A program made the position numbers and the translations under genes. This document shows, piece after piece, positions 35,612-43,122 of a DNA stretch of 64,000 bases (position 1 is the first letter of the stretch; every line of letters starts with the position of its first letter). Source of the stretch: TMED88 sp964515335 (GTDB lineage: Bacteria > Myxococcota_A > UBA9160 > UBA4427); NCBI GenBank assembly GCA_964515335.1, contig CAZETS010000027.1, positions 1 through 64,000 of the forward strand, given 5' to 3'. The notes below the pieces were generated by a model that was not told the DNA's origin, made no database searches, and saw only the letters and a list, made by a program, of their open reading frames with translations.

Positions 35612-36547
35612 TCAGGACTCGGAAGCCAGCAGCCGAGCCCTGATCTCGTCGGGATCGTACGGCTTGCCGAGGAACGTGTGCGCCCCCCAGCGCAGGGCTG
35701 CCGAGACCATCGCCTGGGTGGGCTCTTCGGAGGCCAGCGCGACCCGCAACCCTTCCAGTCGGGAGTCGCGCTGGATGGTGTCGAGCACGTCGAGGCCCGA
35801 CAGCCCGGTGAGGCTCCAGGCGACGATCAGTGCGCCGCACTCGGCGATCTCGTCGAGGTGATCCGGTGCGAGGTCGGCCAGCTCGATCGTCACCACCTCG
35901 CTGCCGAGCTGTTCGGCGAGCGCTTCGGTCTCGGCACGGTCCTTCACGCCGGTGTCGATCAAGCCGATCCGCCAGGCGTTCTGCTCGGCCACGGGTGCGC
36001 CGGGGGACGGGCCGAACCACGTGGCGGCCTGCTGGGCGGGAACCAGCCAGTCGATCGTCTCGGCGCTCCCCCCGTCGATCACGATCTCGAAGCGCGCGCG
36101 CCGGTGCTCGCCGGCATCGGGCTTCGCTTCGTCGCCCGGGGGCATCTCGACGACGGCGACGTCGTCGAGCGTGAGCCCGGGGAGACTGGCCTCCTCGTCG
36201 AAGACCCGGCTCAGGATGCCCACGCAAACGTCCATCACGCCGCGATGGGCCTCGGCGACCTCTCCCTCGATCTCGGCGCCCTTCAGCTCGGCGGCGCCCT
36301 TGCCGAGCTGTGCGGCCGCCATCGCAAGGGCCGCGCCGACTCCGGACGCCACGTAGATGTCTTCGTGATCGTCGCCTTCGACGCTGCACGCACTGACGAC
36401 GACCGATCCCCGCTGATCGAGCACGCTCTCGCGCGGTCCCTCGGCGATAGCCGTGCACGAGACCGTCACTTCCTTGCCGAGCAGGCCGGTGAGGTCGGCC
36501 GAGACCGCCTCGCTCCAGACCGCCGCCATTTTGTCGAGGTCGTGCAT
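35612..36547 (-). CDS. CheC/CheX-like domain fused to a non-phosphorylatable receiver
   Basis: 311 aa. Residues about 1-180 resemble the CheC/CheX/FliN-associated fold (LLGKEVTVSCTAI, VGAALAMAAAQLG, GEVAEAHRGVMDVCVGIL), without a clear ExxN phosphatase signature. Residues about 192-311 are receiver-like: IVAWSLTGLSGLDVL aligns with the acceptor region, placing Ala243 where Asp belongs. LGKPYDPDEIRARL retains the Lys (K295) and last helix. It lies downstream of fliC-D-S-T, so it probably acts at the motor or on export, as a binding module rather than a phosphorelay. No strong ribosome site. Confidence 0.6.
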   Translation of the reverse strand: MHDLDKMAAVWSEAVSADLTGLLGKEVTVSCTAIAEGPRESVLDQRGSVVVSACSVEGDDHEDIYVASGVGAALAMAAAQLGKGAAELKGAEIEGEVAEAHRGVMDVCVGILSRVFDEEASLPGLTLDDVAVVEMPPGDEAKPDAGEHRRARFEIVIDGGSAETIDWLVPAQQAATWFGPSPGAPVAEQNAWRIGLIDTGVKDRAETEALAEQLGSEVVTIELADLAPDHLDEIAECGALIVAWSLTGLSGLDVLDTIQRDSRLEGLRVALASEEPTQAMVSAALRWGAHTFLGKPYDPDEIRARLLASES

Positions 36548-36579
36548 GTCGTTTCGCGACCGTGCGGTCGGACTCCTGA

Positions 36580-36921
36580 TCAGGCTCGCCGGCTGACGTA
36601 GCGGGGAGTGGGTTCGGCGGTTGGTGGGCGCACCAGCCGGGCGCGGGAGGTGCGCAGCTCGCCGAGCTCTTCGTCGACCGCCGCGAGCTTGTCGCCCGCG
36701 AGCCCGAGCACCGCTGACTCGAGGCGGCGCAGCTCCTCGGTCCACGGGTCGCCAGCCGCCGCGAACTCTCGCGGGTGGCGTCCGAGGGCCTCCAGCGAGC
36801 GCCGTCGATCCTCGAGCGCAGCACTCCAGCCGGCGGCATCGTCGGCGGTGAGCGAGCGGTGCATCCGCCGCATCGCGTCGAGGAGCGCGTGCCGCGCGGA
36901 CTCGTCGCCTGCCCGGTTCAC
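36580..36921 (-). CDS. FliT-like small helical flagellar protein
   Basis: 113 aa, all-helical and Arg/Ala/Glu-rich (RHALLDAMRRMHRSLTADDAAGW, SLEALGRHPREF, LESAVLGLAGDKLAAVDEEL). It overlaps fliS by 4 nt and follows fliD-fliS, the normal place of the FliD chaperone FliT. Sequence similarity to known FliT is weak, so the name rests on size, helices and place. Confidence 0.6.
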   Translation of the reverse strand: MNRAGDESARHALLDAMRRMHRSLTADDAAGWSAALEDRRRSLEALGRHPREFAAAGDPWTEELRRLESAVLGLAGDKLAAVDEELGELRTSRARLVRPPTAEPTPRYVSRRA

Positions 36922-37301
36922 GGTGCGCCTCCCGGGCCGGCGCCACCGCCGGCTGCAAGCTCGCGCCAGGCGTCGGCGAGTGGCTCGAGCACGCCGACGG
37001 CTTCGTCGATCGCAGCGATCTGGTTGTCGACGTTGGCCGTCACGAGACGAGAGGTCACGAAGTCGTAGAGGTCGCTCAGGTTGCGGGCGATCTCTCCGCC
37101 CTGCTCGTGATCGAGCGAGTTCTGCAATTCGCCGACGATCGCGAGTGCCTTCGAGAGAGAGCGTGCGCGGTCGGCTGTTCGGCCCTCGACCATGTGCGTG
37201 CGCGCCTGGTGGGTCTGTCTGAGCAGGCCCTCGTAGAGCCTGTTGACGAGACCCACCGGGCTCGAGGTCTCGATGTCGGTGGTGAGGTAGCGGCTCAGCA
37301 T
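36918..37301 (-). CDS. fliS: flagellin chaperone FliS
   Basis: 127 aa. Typical FliS pattern: SSPVGLVNRLYEGLLRQTHQARTHM near the N-terminus, ALAIVGELQNSLDHEQGGEIARNLSDLYDFVTSRLVTANVDN (split, about 53-93) and a final helix. It binds the flagellin C-terminus before export; flagellin and FliD are encoded just upstream. Start 22 bp after fliD. Confidence 0.9.
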   Translation of the reverse strand: MLSRYLTTDIETSSPVGLVNRLYEGLLRQTHQARTHMVEGRTADRARSLSKALAIVGELQNSLDHEQGGEIARNLSDLYDFVTSRLVTANVDNQIAAIDEAVGVLEPLADAWRELAAGGGAGPGGAP

Positions 37302-37323
37302 CTGCTCGGCTTTCTCTCCGGTC

Positions 37324-38763
37324 TCAGCTTTCCGTGCGGTTGGCGACGATGGAGCTGATGAATCCGCCCTGGGCCTGAAGCCCGTTGATCAGCGTCTCGA
37401 GTCGGCTGAAGCGTTCGATCAGCATCTCTTCGCGCATGGCGAGCCGTTGCTCGAAGCGCTCGATCGATTGGTCGAGCGCGCTGATCTGCCGCTCGAAGGC
37501 GTCGTCGCGGTTGGCGAGCGTGCCGTCGACGTCGCGGGTCAGGTTCACGAGTTCGCGGGCGAGTGCGGTCGCGGCCCCGTCACCGTCGGGCCGCCCGTCA
37601 CCGTCGAGGTCCGCGGTCGAGCCGTCGCCTGCGAGCAGCTGACGGACGGCCGCCGGGTCCTGGTCGAGCGCAGAGGTCAGCGCGTCCGAGTCGAGGCTGA
37701 GCAGCCCGTCCCTGTCGAACTGCATGCCGATCTGACTGAGCGAGGAGAACGGGTTTCCGGCGAAGGAGTAGACGGCGCCGATCGACTGCTGGAGCTGACG
37801 GTCGATGCCGCGCAGCGTGGAGTCGCCGGAGAGGATGCCCGCCGTCTCGGTCTGCTCGTCGTAGCGGCTCTGGTCGATTACGAATTGCCTGACCTTGTTG
37901 TAGGCGTCGACCACAGCCTGCAGCTTCGCCTCGATGGCCTCGGCGTCGCGAGTGATCTCTATGCTGGTCGAGGTGGCGGGAGCGTGTTGGGCGTGCAGCT
38001 CGAGAGTGAGGCCGCCGAAGAGATCGTCGATCGTGTTGCTCTCACGCGTGATCGGGATTCCCAGCACCGTCAGCCCAGCGTCGCTCGCGGCCTGCGTCTG
38101 CGCAGCGTCGATGAAGGGGCCGGTGCCGCCGGGGCCGGTCACGTTCGTAGTAATGCTCAGGTCGTTGGCCGCACCCGTCGAGGTGCCCGCGAGGACGAGG
38201 CGGTAGGTCGACCCGTCGAAGAGCACGTCCGCCCGAACGGCGCCGCCGTTGTTCGGATCGGTGTTCACGAGGGTCTTCAGGTCCTGCAGGCTCGCGCCCG
38301 AAGCGCCCACGGTGATGTCGATGTTGGAGGCGCCGCCGTAGTCGATGCTCAGCGTCTCGCCCGACGACGCGATGCTGGTCGTGTCGGATGCGAAGCCGAA
38401 GGACATCTGCCGTCCCACTTGCGCGAGGGCGGTGATCTCGACGTCGAGGGTGCCCGGCGACGCGTTGCCCGTGGCCGTTGCGGTCACGTATGAGTCGTCG
38501 GCCGACGTCGCCGTGTAGGCGAGCAGCTCCTCGTCGAGGGTCGGGCCGGTGAGCAGCGAAGTGTGGTTGTCGAGCGCCTTGACGGCCTCTTCGAGGGCCT
38601 TGAGATCGGTGTTGAGCTGGCGGAAGAGGTCGCGTTGCGACTCGATGCGGCTCTGCCGCTGCTGGATGAGCGAGAGGGGGCGGCGCTCGAAGTTGATCAG
38701 CGCGTCGATCAGAGACGACGTCTGGAGCCCAGTCGAGAGCCCGTCGAATCGGATGCCTTCCAT
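37324..38763 (-). CDS. fliD: flagellar filament cap protein FliD
   Basis: 479 aa, N-terminus IRFDGLSTGLQTSSLIDALINFERRPLSLIQ (split about 4-34) and C-terminus with ALARELVNLTRDVDGTLANRDDAFERQISAL typical of FliD. The N-terminal coiled helix and C-terminal helix flank variable D2/D3 domains (LDVEITALAQVGRQM onward). A Gly/Asp-rich calcium-like segment (TADLDGDGRPDGDG) is inside the C-terminal third. The strong GGGGGG site precedes the ATG. Confidence 0.92.
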   Translation of the reverse strand: MEGIRFDGLSTGLQTSSLIDALINFERRPLSLIQQRQSRIESQRDLFRQLNTDLKALEEAVKALDNHTSLLTGPTLDEELLAYTATSADDSYVTATATGNASPGTLDVEITALAQVGRQMSFGFASDTTSIASSGETLSIDYGGASNIDITVGASGASLQDLKTLVNTDPNNGGAVRADVLFDGSTYRLVLAGTSTGAANDLSITTNVTGPGGTGPFIDAAQTQAASDAGLTVLGIPITRESNTIDDLFGGLTLELHAQHAPATSTSIEITRDAEAIEAKLQAVVDAYNKVRQFVIDQSRYDEQTETAGILSGDSTLRGIDRQLQQSIGAVYSFAGNPFSSLSQIGMQFDRDGLLSLDSDALTSALDQDPAAVRQLLAGDGSTADLDGDGRPDGDGAATALARELVNLTRDVDGTLANRDDAFERQISALDQSIERFEQRLAMREEMLIERFSRLETLINGLQAQGGFISSIVANRTES

Positions 38764-38797
38764 TTACGGTCGCCCCCCTCAGTGCGAACGAATGCCC

Positions 38798-38828
38798 CCG
38801 GGACGCGGTCGTGATACCCGCGCCCCGG
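38798..38828 (-). terminator. hairpin between fliC and fliD
   Basis: An 11-bp GC-rich stem (38798-38808 with 38818-38828, one wobble) with a 9-nt loop lies 31 nt after the flagellin stop. Without a U-run it is more likely an attenuator or stabiliser that gives excess fliC mRNA than a full stop. Confidence 0.45.
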
Positions 38829-38859
38829 AGGCTGGCCGGTTCGTTCTCTGCGTCGACCG

Positions 38860-39681
38860 CTACTGCAGCAGCGACAGCGCGATGGAGCTCGAAGCGTTGG
38901 CCTGCGCGAGCACGGCCACGCCGGCCTGCTGGAGCACCTGGAACTTCGTGAGCTGAGCCGTCTCCGAGGCGACGTCGACGTCGCGGATCCGCGACTCGGC
39001 GGCGCTGGTGTTCTCGACGGCCACCGCGATCGACCGGACCGTCGACTCGAGTCGGTTCTGCGCGGTACCGAAGCCCGCCCGCAGACCGCTGAGCGTGTCG
39101 ATCGCGCCGTCCACCACGGTGATGGCCGCCTGCGCGTTCACGACCGTCGTGATGTCACCGGTCAGGGACAGACCCGTGCCCGAGGCATCCACGCCCGTGA
39201 TCGAGATCTGGTCGTTCGCCGTGTTGTTGGCGCCGACCTGGAAGGTGACCGTCGGCGCGCTGCCGTCCAGCATCGTCACGCCGTTGAACTCGGTCACCGC
39301 CGCCACCCGGTCGATCTCTCCGAGCAGTGCCTGGAACTCCGAGTCCAGCGTGGTGCGCTCGGCCGCTCCCAGCGTGCCGTTGGCCGCCTGGATGGCCAGC
39401 TCGCGCATACGAATCAGGATGCCACTCGACTCGTTGAGCGCGCCTTCGGCCACCTGCAGGAGCGAGATGCCGTCGTTGGCGTTTCGCCCTGCCTGGGAGA
39501 GGCTGCGGATGTCGGCGCGGAATCGCTCCGAGATCGCGAGGCCTGCAGCGTCGTCGGATGCGCGGGTGATCCGCAGACCCGAAGACAGGCGCTCCATCGA
39601 GCGGCCGAGCTGGGCCGTGCTGTTCACCAGGTTGCGCTGCGCGTTCAGCGATTGGGAGTTGTTGTTGACTCTGAGACCCAT
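38860..39681 (-). CDS. fliC: flagellin
   Basis: 273 aa, a minimal flagellin made of the D0/D1 core only. N-terminus LRVNNNSQSLNAQRNLVNSTAQLGRSMERLSSGLRI (split), followed by DDAAGLAISERFRADIRSLSQAGRNANDGISLLQVAEGAL; C-terminus EDVxxA-type ...SETAQLTKFQVLQQAGVAVLAQANASSSIALSLLQ. A central about 50-residue linker (VTFQVGANNTANDQISITG) is all that remains of D2. Only one flagellin is present in the window. GGAGGAA precedes the ATG; a sigma-54 promoter lies about 185 nt upstream. Exported without signal peptide. Confidence 0.96.
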   Translation of the reverse strand: MGLRVNNNSQSLNAQRNLVNSTAQLGRSMERLSSGLRITRASDDAAGLAISERFRADIRSLSQAGRNANDGISLLQVAEGALNESSGILIRMRELAIQAANGTLGAAERTTLDSEFQALLGEIDRVAAVTEFNGVTMLDGSAPTVTFQVGANNTANDQISITGVDASGTGLSLTGDITTVVNAQAAITVVDGAIDTLSGLRAGFGTAQNRLESTVRSIAVAVENTSAAESRIRDVDVASETAQLTKFQVLQQAGVAVLAQANASSSIALSLLQ

Positions 39682-39876
39682 GTTGGGAATTCCTCCGTGA
39701 TTTCGTTTCGATCCGACCTTCCTTGGCGGGACCGGTCCTCGTGTCTCGACGCTCGACCTTCGTTGCGGCTTACTGCTCCTCTGTCCGGTCGGGCGTTCGG
39801 GGGGAGAGACGACTCGACCGTCGAGTCACACCCCACTGCTCGCCTGCACTCGCGCGGGCGATCAGGTCCGTCTTTG

Positions 39877-39892
39877 TGCAATCGGGATGCCA
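39877..39892 (-). promoter_or_regulatory. sigma-54 promoter of the flagellin gene
   Basis: Minus-strand TGGCATCCCGATTGCA; GG and GC are 10 nt apart. Predicted start about 39867, giving an about 185-nt leader. This is unusual because flagellin genes are generally read by sigma-28. Confidence 0.8.
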
Positions 39893-40027
39893 GTGTCGAC
39901 TGGAGTCTCGTCTCAGCTCGTCCGGTTTCTTCCGTCGGCCCTGTGAGGGCGACGGATAGGCGGGGAGCTGCACGTCGACTGCGCGCGCGCGCGCGTGACG
40001 CAAAGCGGGCCGAGCCTATTCGTCGCT

Positions 40028-40065
40028 TTTCGATCTGAAAGGGATCTTGCTCTCTGAAACGTTTC
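40028..40065. promoter_or_regulatory. paired GAAAC dyads upstream of fliC
   Basis: TTTCGATCTGAAA (40028-40040) and the perfect palindrome GAAACGTTTC (40056-40065) lie about 165-195 bp upstream of the predicted fliC start. Confidence 0.5.
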
Positions 40066-40172
40066 GTCTGCATGGCGGCCCACACACGACGCCCAGCCGT
40101 CGGGCAACGGCGGCATCGATCTTGCTCACCTGATCGCTGCTCACTTGCTCATCGGAGCTCATCGGAGACCGC

Positions 40173-41354
40173 ATGGACCCGCTCTCTTCGACGTCACATG
40201 CCGCCCGTCCGGCCCGCACTGCCGCACCGCGGTCAGCGTCCGCTGCACCGCTGGCCCGGCCGATCACACCCGAGGAGCGGGCCGGTGTGCTGGCGTGGCT
40301 GGATGCCGCGCTTCGCGATGGCGAGCCCGGTCGGCTCGCGGTCGAGTACCCGCTGTCGCTCTCGCGATCGAATCTCGCGGGCCACCGCGTCGCCTTCGAG
40401 GGCGATCGTCCGGTGGCCCACGCGATGTTCCACGTCGTCCGTGTGCGCCTGGCCGGCCAGGAGCTTCCGGTGGGCCTGATCGGGCTCGTCTACACTGATC
40501 CGAGCCGACGGGGGCAGGGGTTTGCCCGGTCGGCCGTGGAGGCATGCGTCGCAGAGCTGCGACGGCGCTCGGTGCCGGTGGCCGCCCTGTGGGCCGAGAA
40601 TCCATCTCTCTATACCGCGATCGGCTTTGCGCCCGCCGGTCGCGAGTTCCACTACTCCCTCGCTGCGGACGTCTGTGCGCGCGCCCACTCCGCGAGCCTC
40701 GCAGGCGCCGACGCGGCCGACCTGAAGGTCGACGTCGCGCGGGCGCGTGACTGGTCGATCCTGGAGGCGCTGTACAGCCGGAAGGCGAGTCGTGCGGTGC
40801 GCGCCCGCGGTGCGCTGCGACGTCTGGCGCGGGCTCCGCACACGCGTGTGATGGTGGCTCGGCGGCGTAACCGCGCGATCGCCTATACGGCGATCGGGCG
40901 CGGGCTCGACTTTCCGGGCGTCGTTCACGAGTGGGCGGGCGGCGAGGCGGGGGTGCTCGCCTGTCTCGACCAGCTCGCCCGCGAGCACGGCTCGATCGGG
41001 TTCCGCTCCGGCCCGCTCGCCGAGGCGCCGGTGCCCCGACTGCTCGAGATGGGCGCTCCGGTGCGCCCCGGCTGCTTCGCGTTCCTGAAGGTGCTCGACC
41101 CCGTTGCGATCTGGCAGCTGCTCGTCGCCGGCGAGCCGACGAGAGCCGCGCCGCTGCTCGAGGAATCGCCCGCCGGCACGAAACTGCACGCCAACGCCGG
41201 TACGCTGACCCTGCACGGCGACGAGGTGGTTGCGCTGCTCTTCGGCCCGGACCGGCCGCCGCGCATCTACGACTGCCTCGATGCGAGAGAGCGCGAGACG
41301 CTCGCGCAGGTACTGCCGTTGCCCCTCTATCTCTGGGGCTTCGACTCCATCTGA
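40173..41354 (+). CDS. Eis-like GNAT N-acetyltransferase with SCP2-type C-terminus
   Basis: 393 aa on the plus strand inside a minus-strand flagellar cluster. An N-terminal GNAT domain contains VGLIGLVYTDPSRRGQGFARSAVEA, the acetyl-CoA pyrophosphate loop RRGQGF, and AALWAENPSLYTAIGFAPAG. A second GNAT-like domain follows (about 165-290), then an SCP2-like tail (LHANAGTLTLHGDEVVALLFG) ending YLWGFDSI. That three-part layout and length match the Eis family. Eis acetylates aminoglycosides or protein lysines; the substrate here is unknown. It overlaps the convergent fliW end by 28 bp. The place next to fliC hints at a surface or flagellin target, by inference only. Confidence 0.75.
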   Translation: MDPLSSTSHAARPARTAAPRSASAAPLARPITPEERAGVLAWLDAALRDGEPGRLAVEYPLSLSRSNLAGHRVAFEGDRPVAHAMFHVVRVRLAGQELPVGLIGLVYTDPSRRGQGFARSAVEACVAELRRRSVPVAALWAENPSLYTAIGFAPAGREFHYSLAADVCARAHSASLAGADAADLKVDVARARDWSILEALYSRKASRAVRARGALRRLARAPHTRVMVARRRNRAIAYTAIGRGLDFPGVVHEWAGGEAGVLACLDQLAREHGSIGFRSGPLAEAPVPRLLEMGAPVRPGCFAFLKVLDPVAIWQLLVAGEPTRAAPLLEESPAGTKLHANAGTLTLHGDEVVALLFGPDRPPRIYDCLDARERETLAQVLPLPLYLWGFDSI

Positions 41355-41851
41355 TCCCAGGCGCCGGGCTCGTGGCCAGCATTCGCCCCGGGCGCCGGGC
41401 TCGGCAGGGCCGGTTCGCCCCGCGGTAGCTCGGCGCGAATCGGGTACTCGTCGCGTTCGAGGATCGCCTGTACGGCGCGCTTCGTTCGCGGTCCCACCAC
41501 GATCGGCGCCGCCAGGTTGAGGGTCGGCGATTCGCCCCCGAAGGTCGCGATGGCGAGCAGATCGTACGACTCTTCTTCTTCGAGACCGATGGAGCGCCGG
41601 TGGTGGAAAGCGAGCGTCGGTGCATAGTCGGGAAAGAACCGGCGTGGGTCGGCCACGACGAAGGCCAGGTCGGGGTCCTCGGGCGAGACCAGCCAGGCGA
41701 AGGGAGACGGGCAGTCGTGTTCCACCAGCACCAGGTGCCGGAGTGCTCCGAAGCCCGGCAGTCCCTCGCAGCGGAGCAGCGCCGACTCGGGCACCTCGAA
41801 GTCGCCGAAGCGGCGGTGATGGATCTTCCTGGCCGGTGTCGCGGTCGTCAC
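41327..41851 (-). CDS. fliW: flagellar assembly factor FliW
   Basis: 174 aa. FliW binds CsrA and is displaced by flagellin, linking csrA repression to flagellin levels. Visible features are the RRFGDFEVPESALLRCEGLPGFG start, SPFAWLVSPEDPDLAFVVADP, and YDLLAIATFG...PTLNLAAPIVVGPRTKRAVQAIL. A Pro/Gly-rich tail (about 148-174) is extra. The start overlaps the csrA stop by 4 nt; the tail overlaps the convergent acetyltransferase. Confidence 0.92.
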   Translation of the reverse strand: MTTATPARKIHHRRFGDFEVPESALLRCEGLPGFGALRHLVLVEHDCPSPFAWLVSPEDPDLAFVVADPRRFFPDYAPTLAFHHRRSIGLEEEESYDLLAIATFGGESPTLNLAAPIVVGPRTKRAVQAILERDEYPIRAELPRGEPALPSPAPGANAGHEPGAWDQMESKPQR

Positions 41852-42093
41852 TTCATGTCTCCCTGCTTCTGGTCCGAGGGCGCGTCGCGGTGGTCGAGCG
41901 CAGCGAGTGAAGCCGCCATCGCCTCGACGTTTGCGTCGGCGATCCGCTCGTAGACCTCCTCGCGGTGCACAGTCACATGGTCGGGCGCATCGATGCCGAG
42001 TCGGACCTGTCCGTTCGAGACGGCCACCACGGTGATGCGCACCGAATCTCCCACCCGTATCGATTCACCGGACCTGCGTGCCAGTACCAGCAT
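41848..42093 (-). CDS. csrA: carbon storage regulator CsrA
   Basis: 81 aa RNA-binding translational repressor. MLVLARRSGESIRVGDSVRI, VRLGIDAPDHVTVHREEVYERI form the conserved beta strands and AP-x-x-VxVHREE motif; the tail is longer than the 61-aa E. coli form. It is co-encoded with its antagonist fliW, the usual pair for flagellin mRNA control. The fliC leader (about 185 nt) is a plausible target. Confidence 0.95.
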   Translation of the reverse strand: MLVLARRSGESIRVGDSVRITVVAVSNGQVRLGIDAPDHVTVHREEVYERIADANVEAMAASLAALDHRDAPSDQKQGDMK

Positions 42094-42105
42094 TCCGGCG
42101 GCCTC

Positions 42106-43047
42106 CTAGGAGAGGAAGTCGAGCAGCGAAGGCTGCACGAGTCGTCCCGCCGCGTCGAGAGAGGCGCGGAGCGCGTTCTCCTGATTGACGAGATCCGAGA
42201 ACACCTCGGCTGCGTCGGCATCCTGCGTGTCCGAGAGTCGCAGCGAGAGCTGAACGCTGCGATCGGCGAGCTGATCCTGGGCGCGCACGAGCCGCGAGCC
42301 CACCGCGCCGACCCGCGATCGCTCCTCGCTCAGCTGATCGATCGCATCGTCGAATCGTGACAGCGTGGCGCGAATGCCGCTGGCGTCGTCGGCGCGCAGG
42401 GCGTTGCGCAGGTCTCCGAGCAGGGCGAAGAGGTCTTCCCGGCCGGCGTCCGGAGAGCCGTTGCCGTCTCCGTCGCCCATGAAGACGCGCCGGCCGTCGA
42501 GGGTGGTCGGCACCGTGACGCCGTCGAGCACCGGCACCTCGATCTCGTTGGAGTCGCCCGCGAAGCTGACCGTCGGCGCGGGCAGCGCGTCGACGAAGGG
42601 GCCCGAGGCGACGAACGGGGTGGTGGTCGAGGCGTAGCCCGCGAAGAGATAGCTGCTGCTCGAGCGGGTGTTCGCTTCGAAGAGCAGCTGCCCGAACAGG
42701 CCCTCGACGTCGTTGGCGAGGTTGGCCCGCGACCGCGCGTCGTAGGTGTCGTTGGAGGCCTGGGTGGCGATGCTCCGGGCCTGCACGATGACGCTGGTGG
42801 CGCCGCCGAGGGCCGACTCGATGGCCTGTACGCGGCTCTCGGCCCGGGATGCATTGCGTTCGAACTGTTCGGTGGCGTCGATCGCCGAGCGCAGCAGCAG
42901 CGCGGCCGAGACACCGGACGGGTCGTCCGAAGGGCGGTTGATCCGCATGCCGGACGAGGCCTGCTGCTGGGCGGTCGACAGCCGGACGCGCTGGCGATCG
43001 ATGTCGGCCAGCGCGTTTCGCGTGAGCATCAAGTTGGTGACGCGCAT
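42106..43047 (-). CDS. flgL: hook-filament junction protein FlgL
   Basis: 313 aa. MRVTNLMLTRNALADIDRQRVRLSTAQQQASSGMRINRPSDDP (split 1-43) is the FlgL start; ATQASNDTYDARSRANLANDVEGLF and a flagellin-like C-terminus (DAAEVFSDLVNQENALRASLDAAGRLVQPSLLDFL) follow. Placed after flgK as usual. The ribosome site GGAGGGGG precedes the ATG. The 75-bp gap before flgK holds no promoter I can see. Confidence 0.93.
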   Translation of the reverse strand: MRVTNLMLTRNALADIDRQRVRLSTAQQQASSGMRINRPSDDPSGVSAALLLRSAIDATEQFERNASRAESRVQAIESALGGATSVIVQARSIATQASNDTYDARSRANLANDVEGLFGQLLFEANTRSSSSYLFAGYASTTTPFVASGPFVDALPAPTVSFAGDSNEIEVPVLDGVTVPTTLDGRRVFMGDGDGNGSPDAGREDLFALLGDLRNALRADDASGIRATLSRFDDAIDQLSEERSRVGAVGSRLVRAQDQLADRSVQLSLRLSDTQDADAAEVFSDLVNQENALRASLDAAGRLVQPSLLDFLS

Positions 43048-43122
43048 CCTGGAACCCCCTCCGGCGAGCGTCGCGCGATGGCACTCGCCGTCCTTCTGTA
43101 TGTTTCTCGGCGCTGCCGCGGA

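Larger units (their letters stand above)
39682..40172. other. 491-bp divergent control region, fliC / acetyltransferase
   Basis: No gene. Minus strand: sigma-54 promoter of fliC (39877-39892) and GAAAC dyads (40028-40065). An alternating GC run of 15 nt lies at 39981-39995. The plus-strand acetyltransferase starts at 40173; no clear sigma-70 promoter for it was found. Confidence 0.7.
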
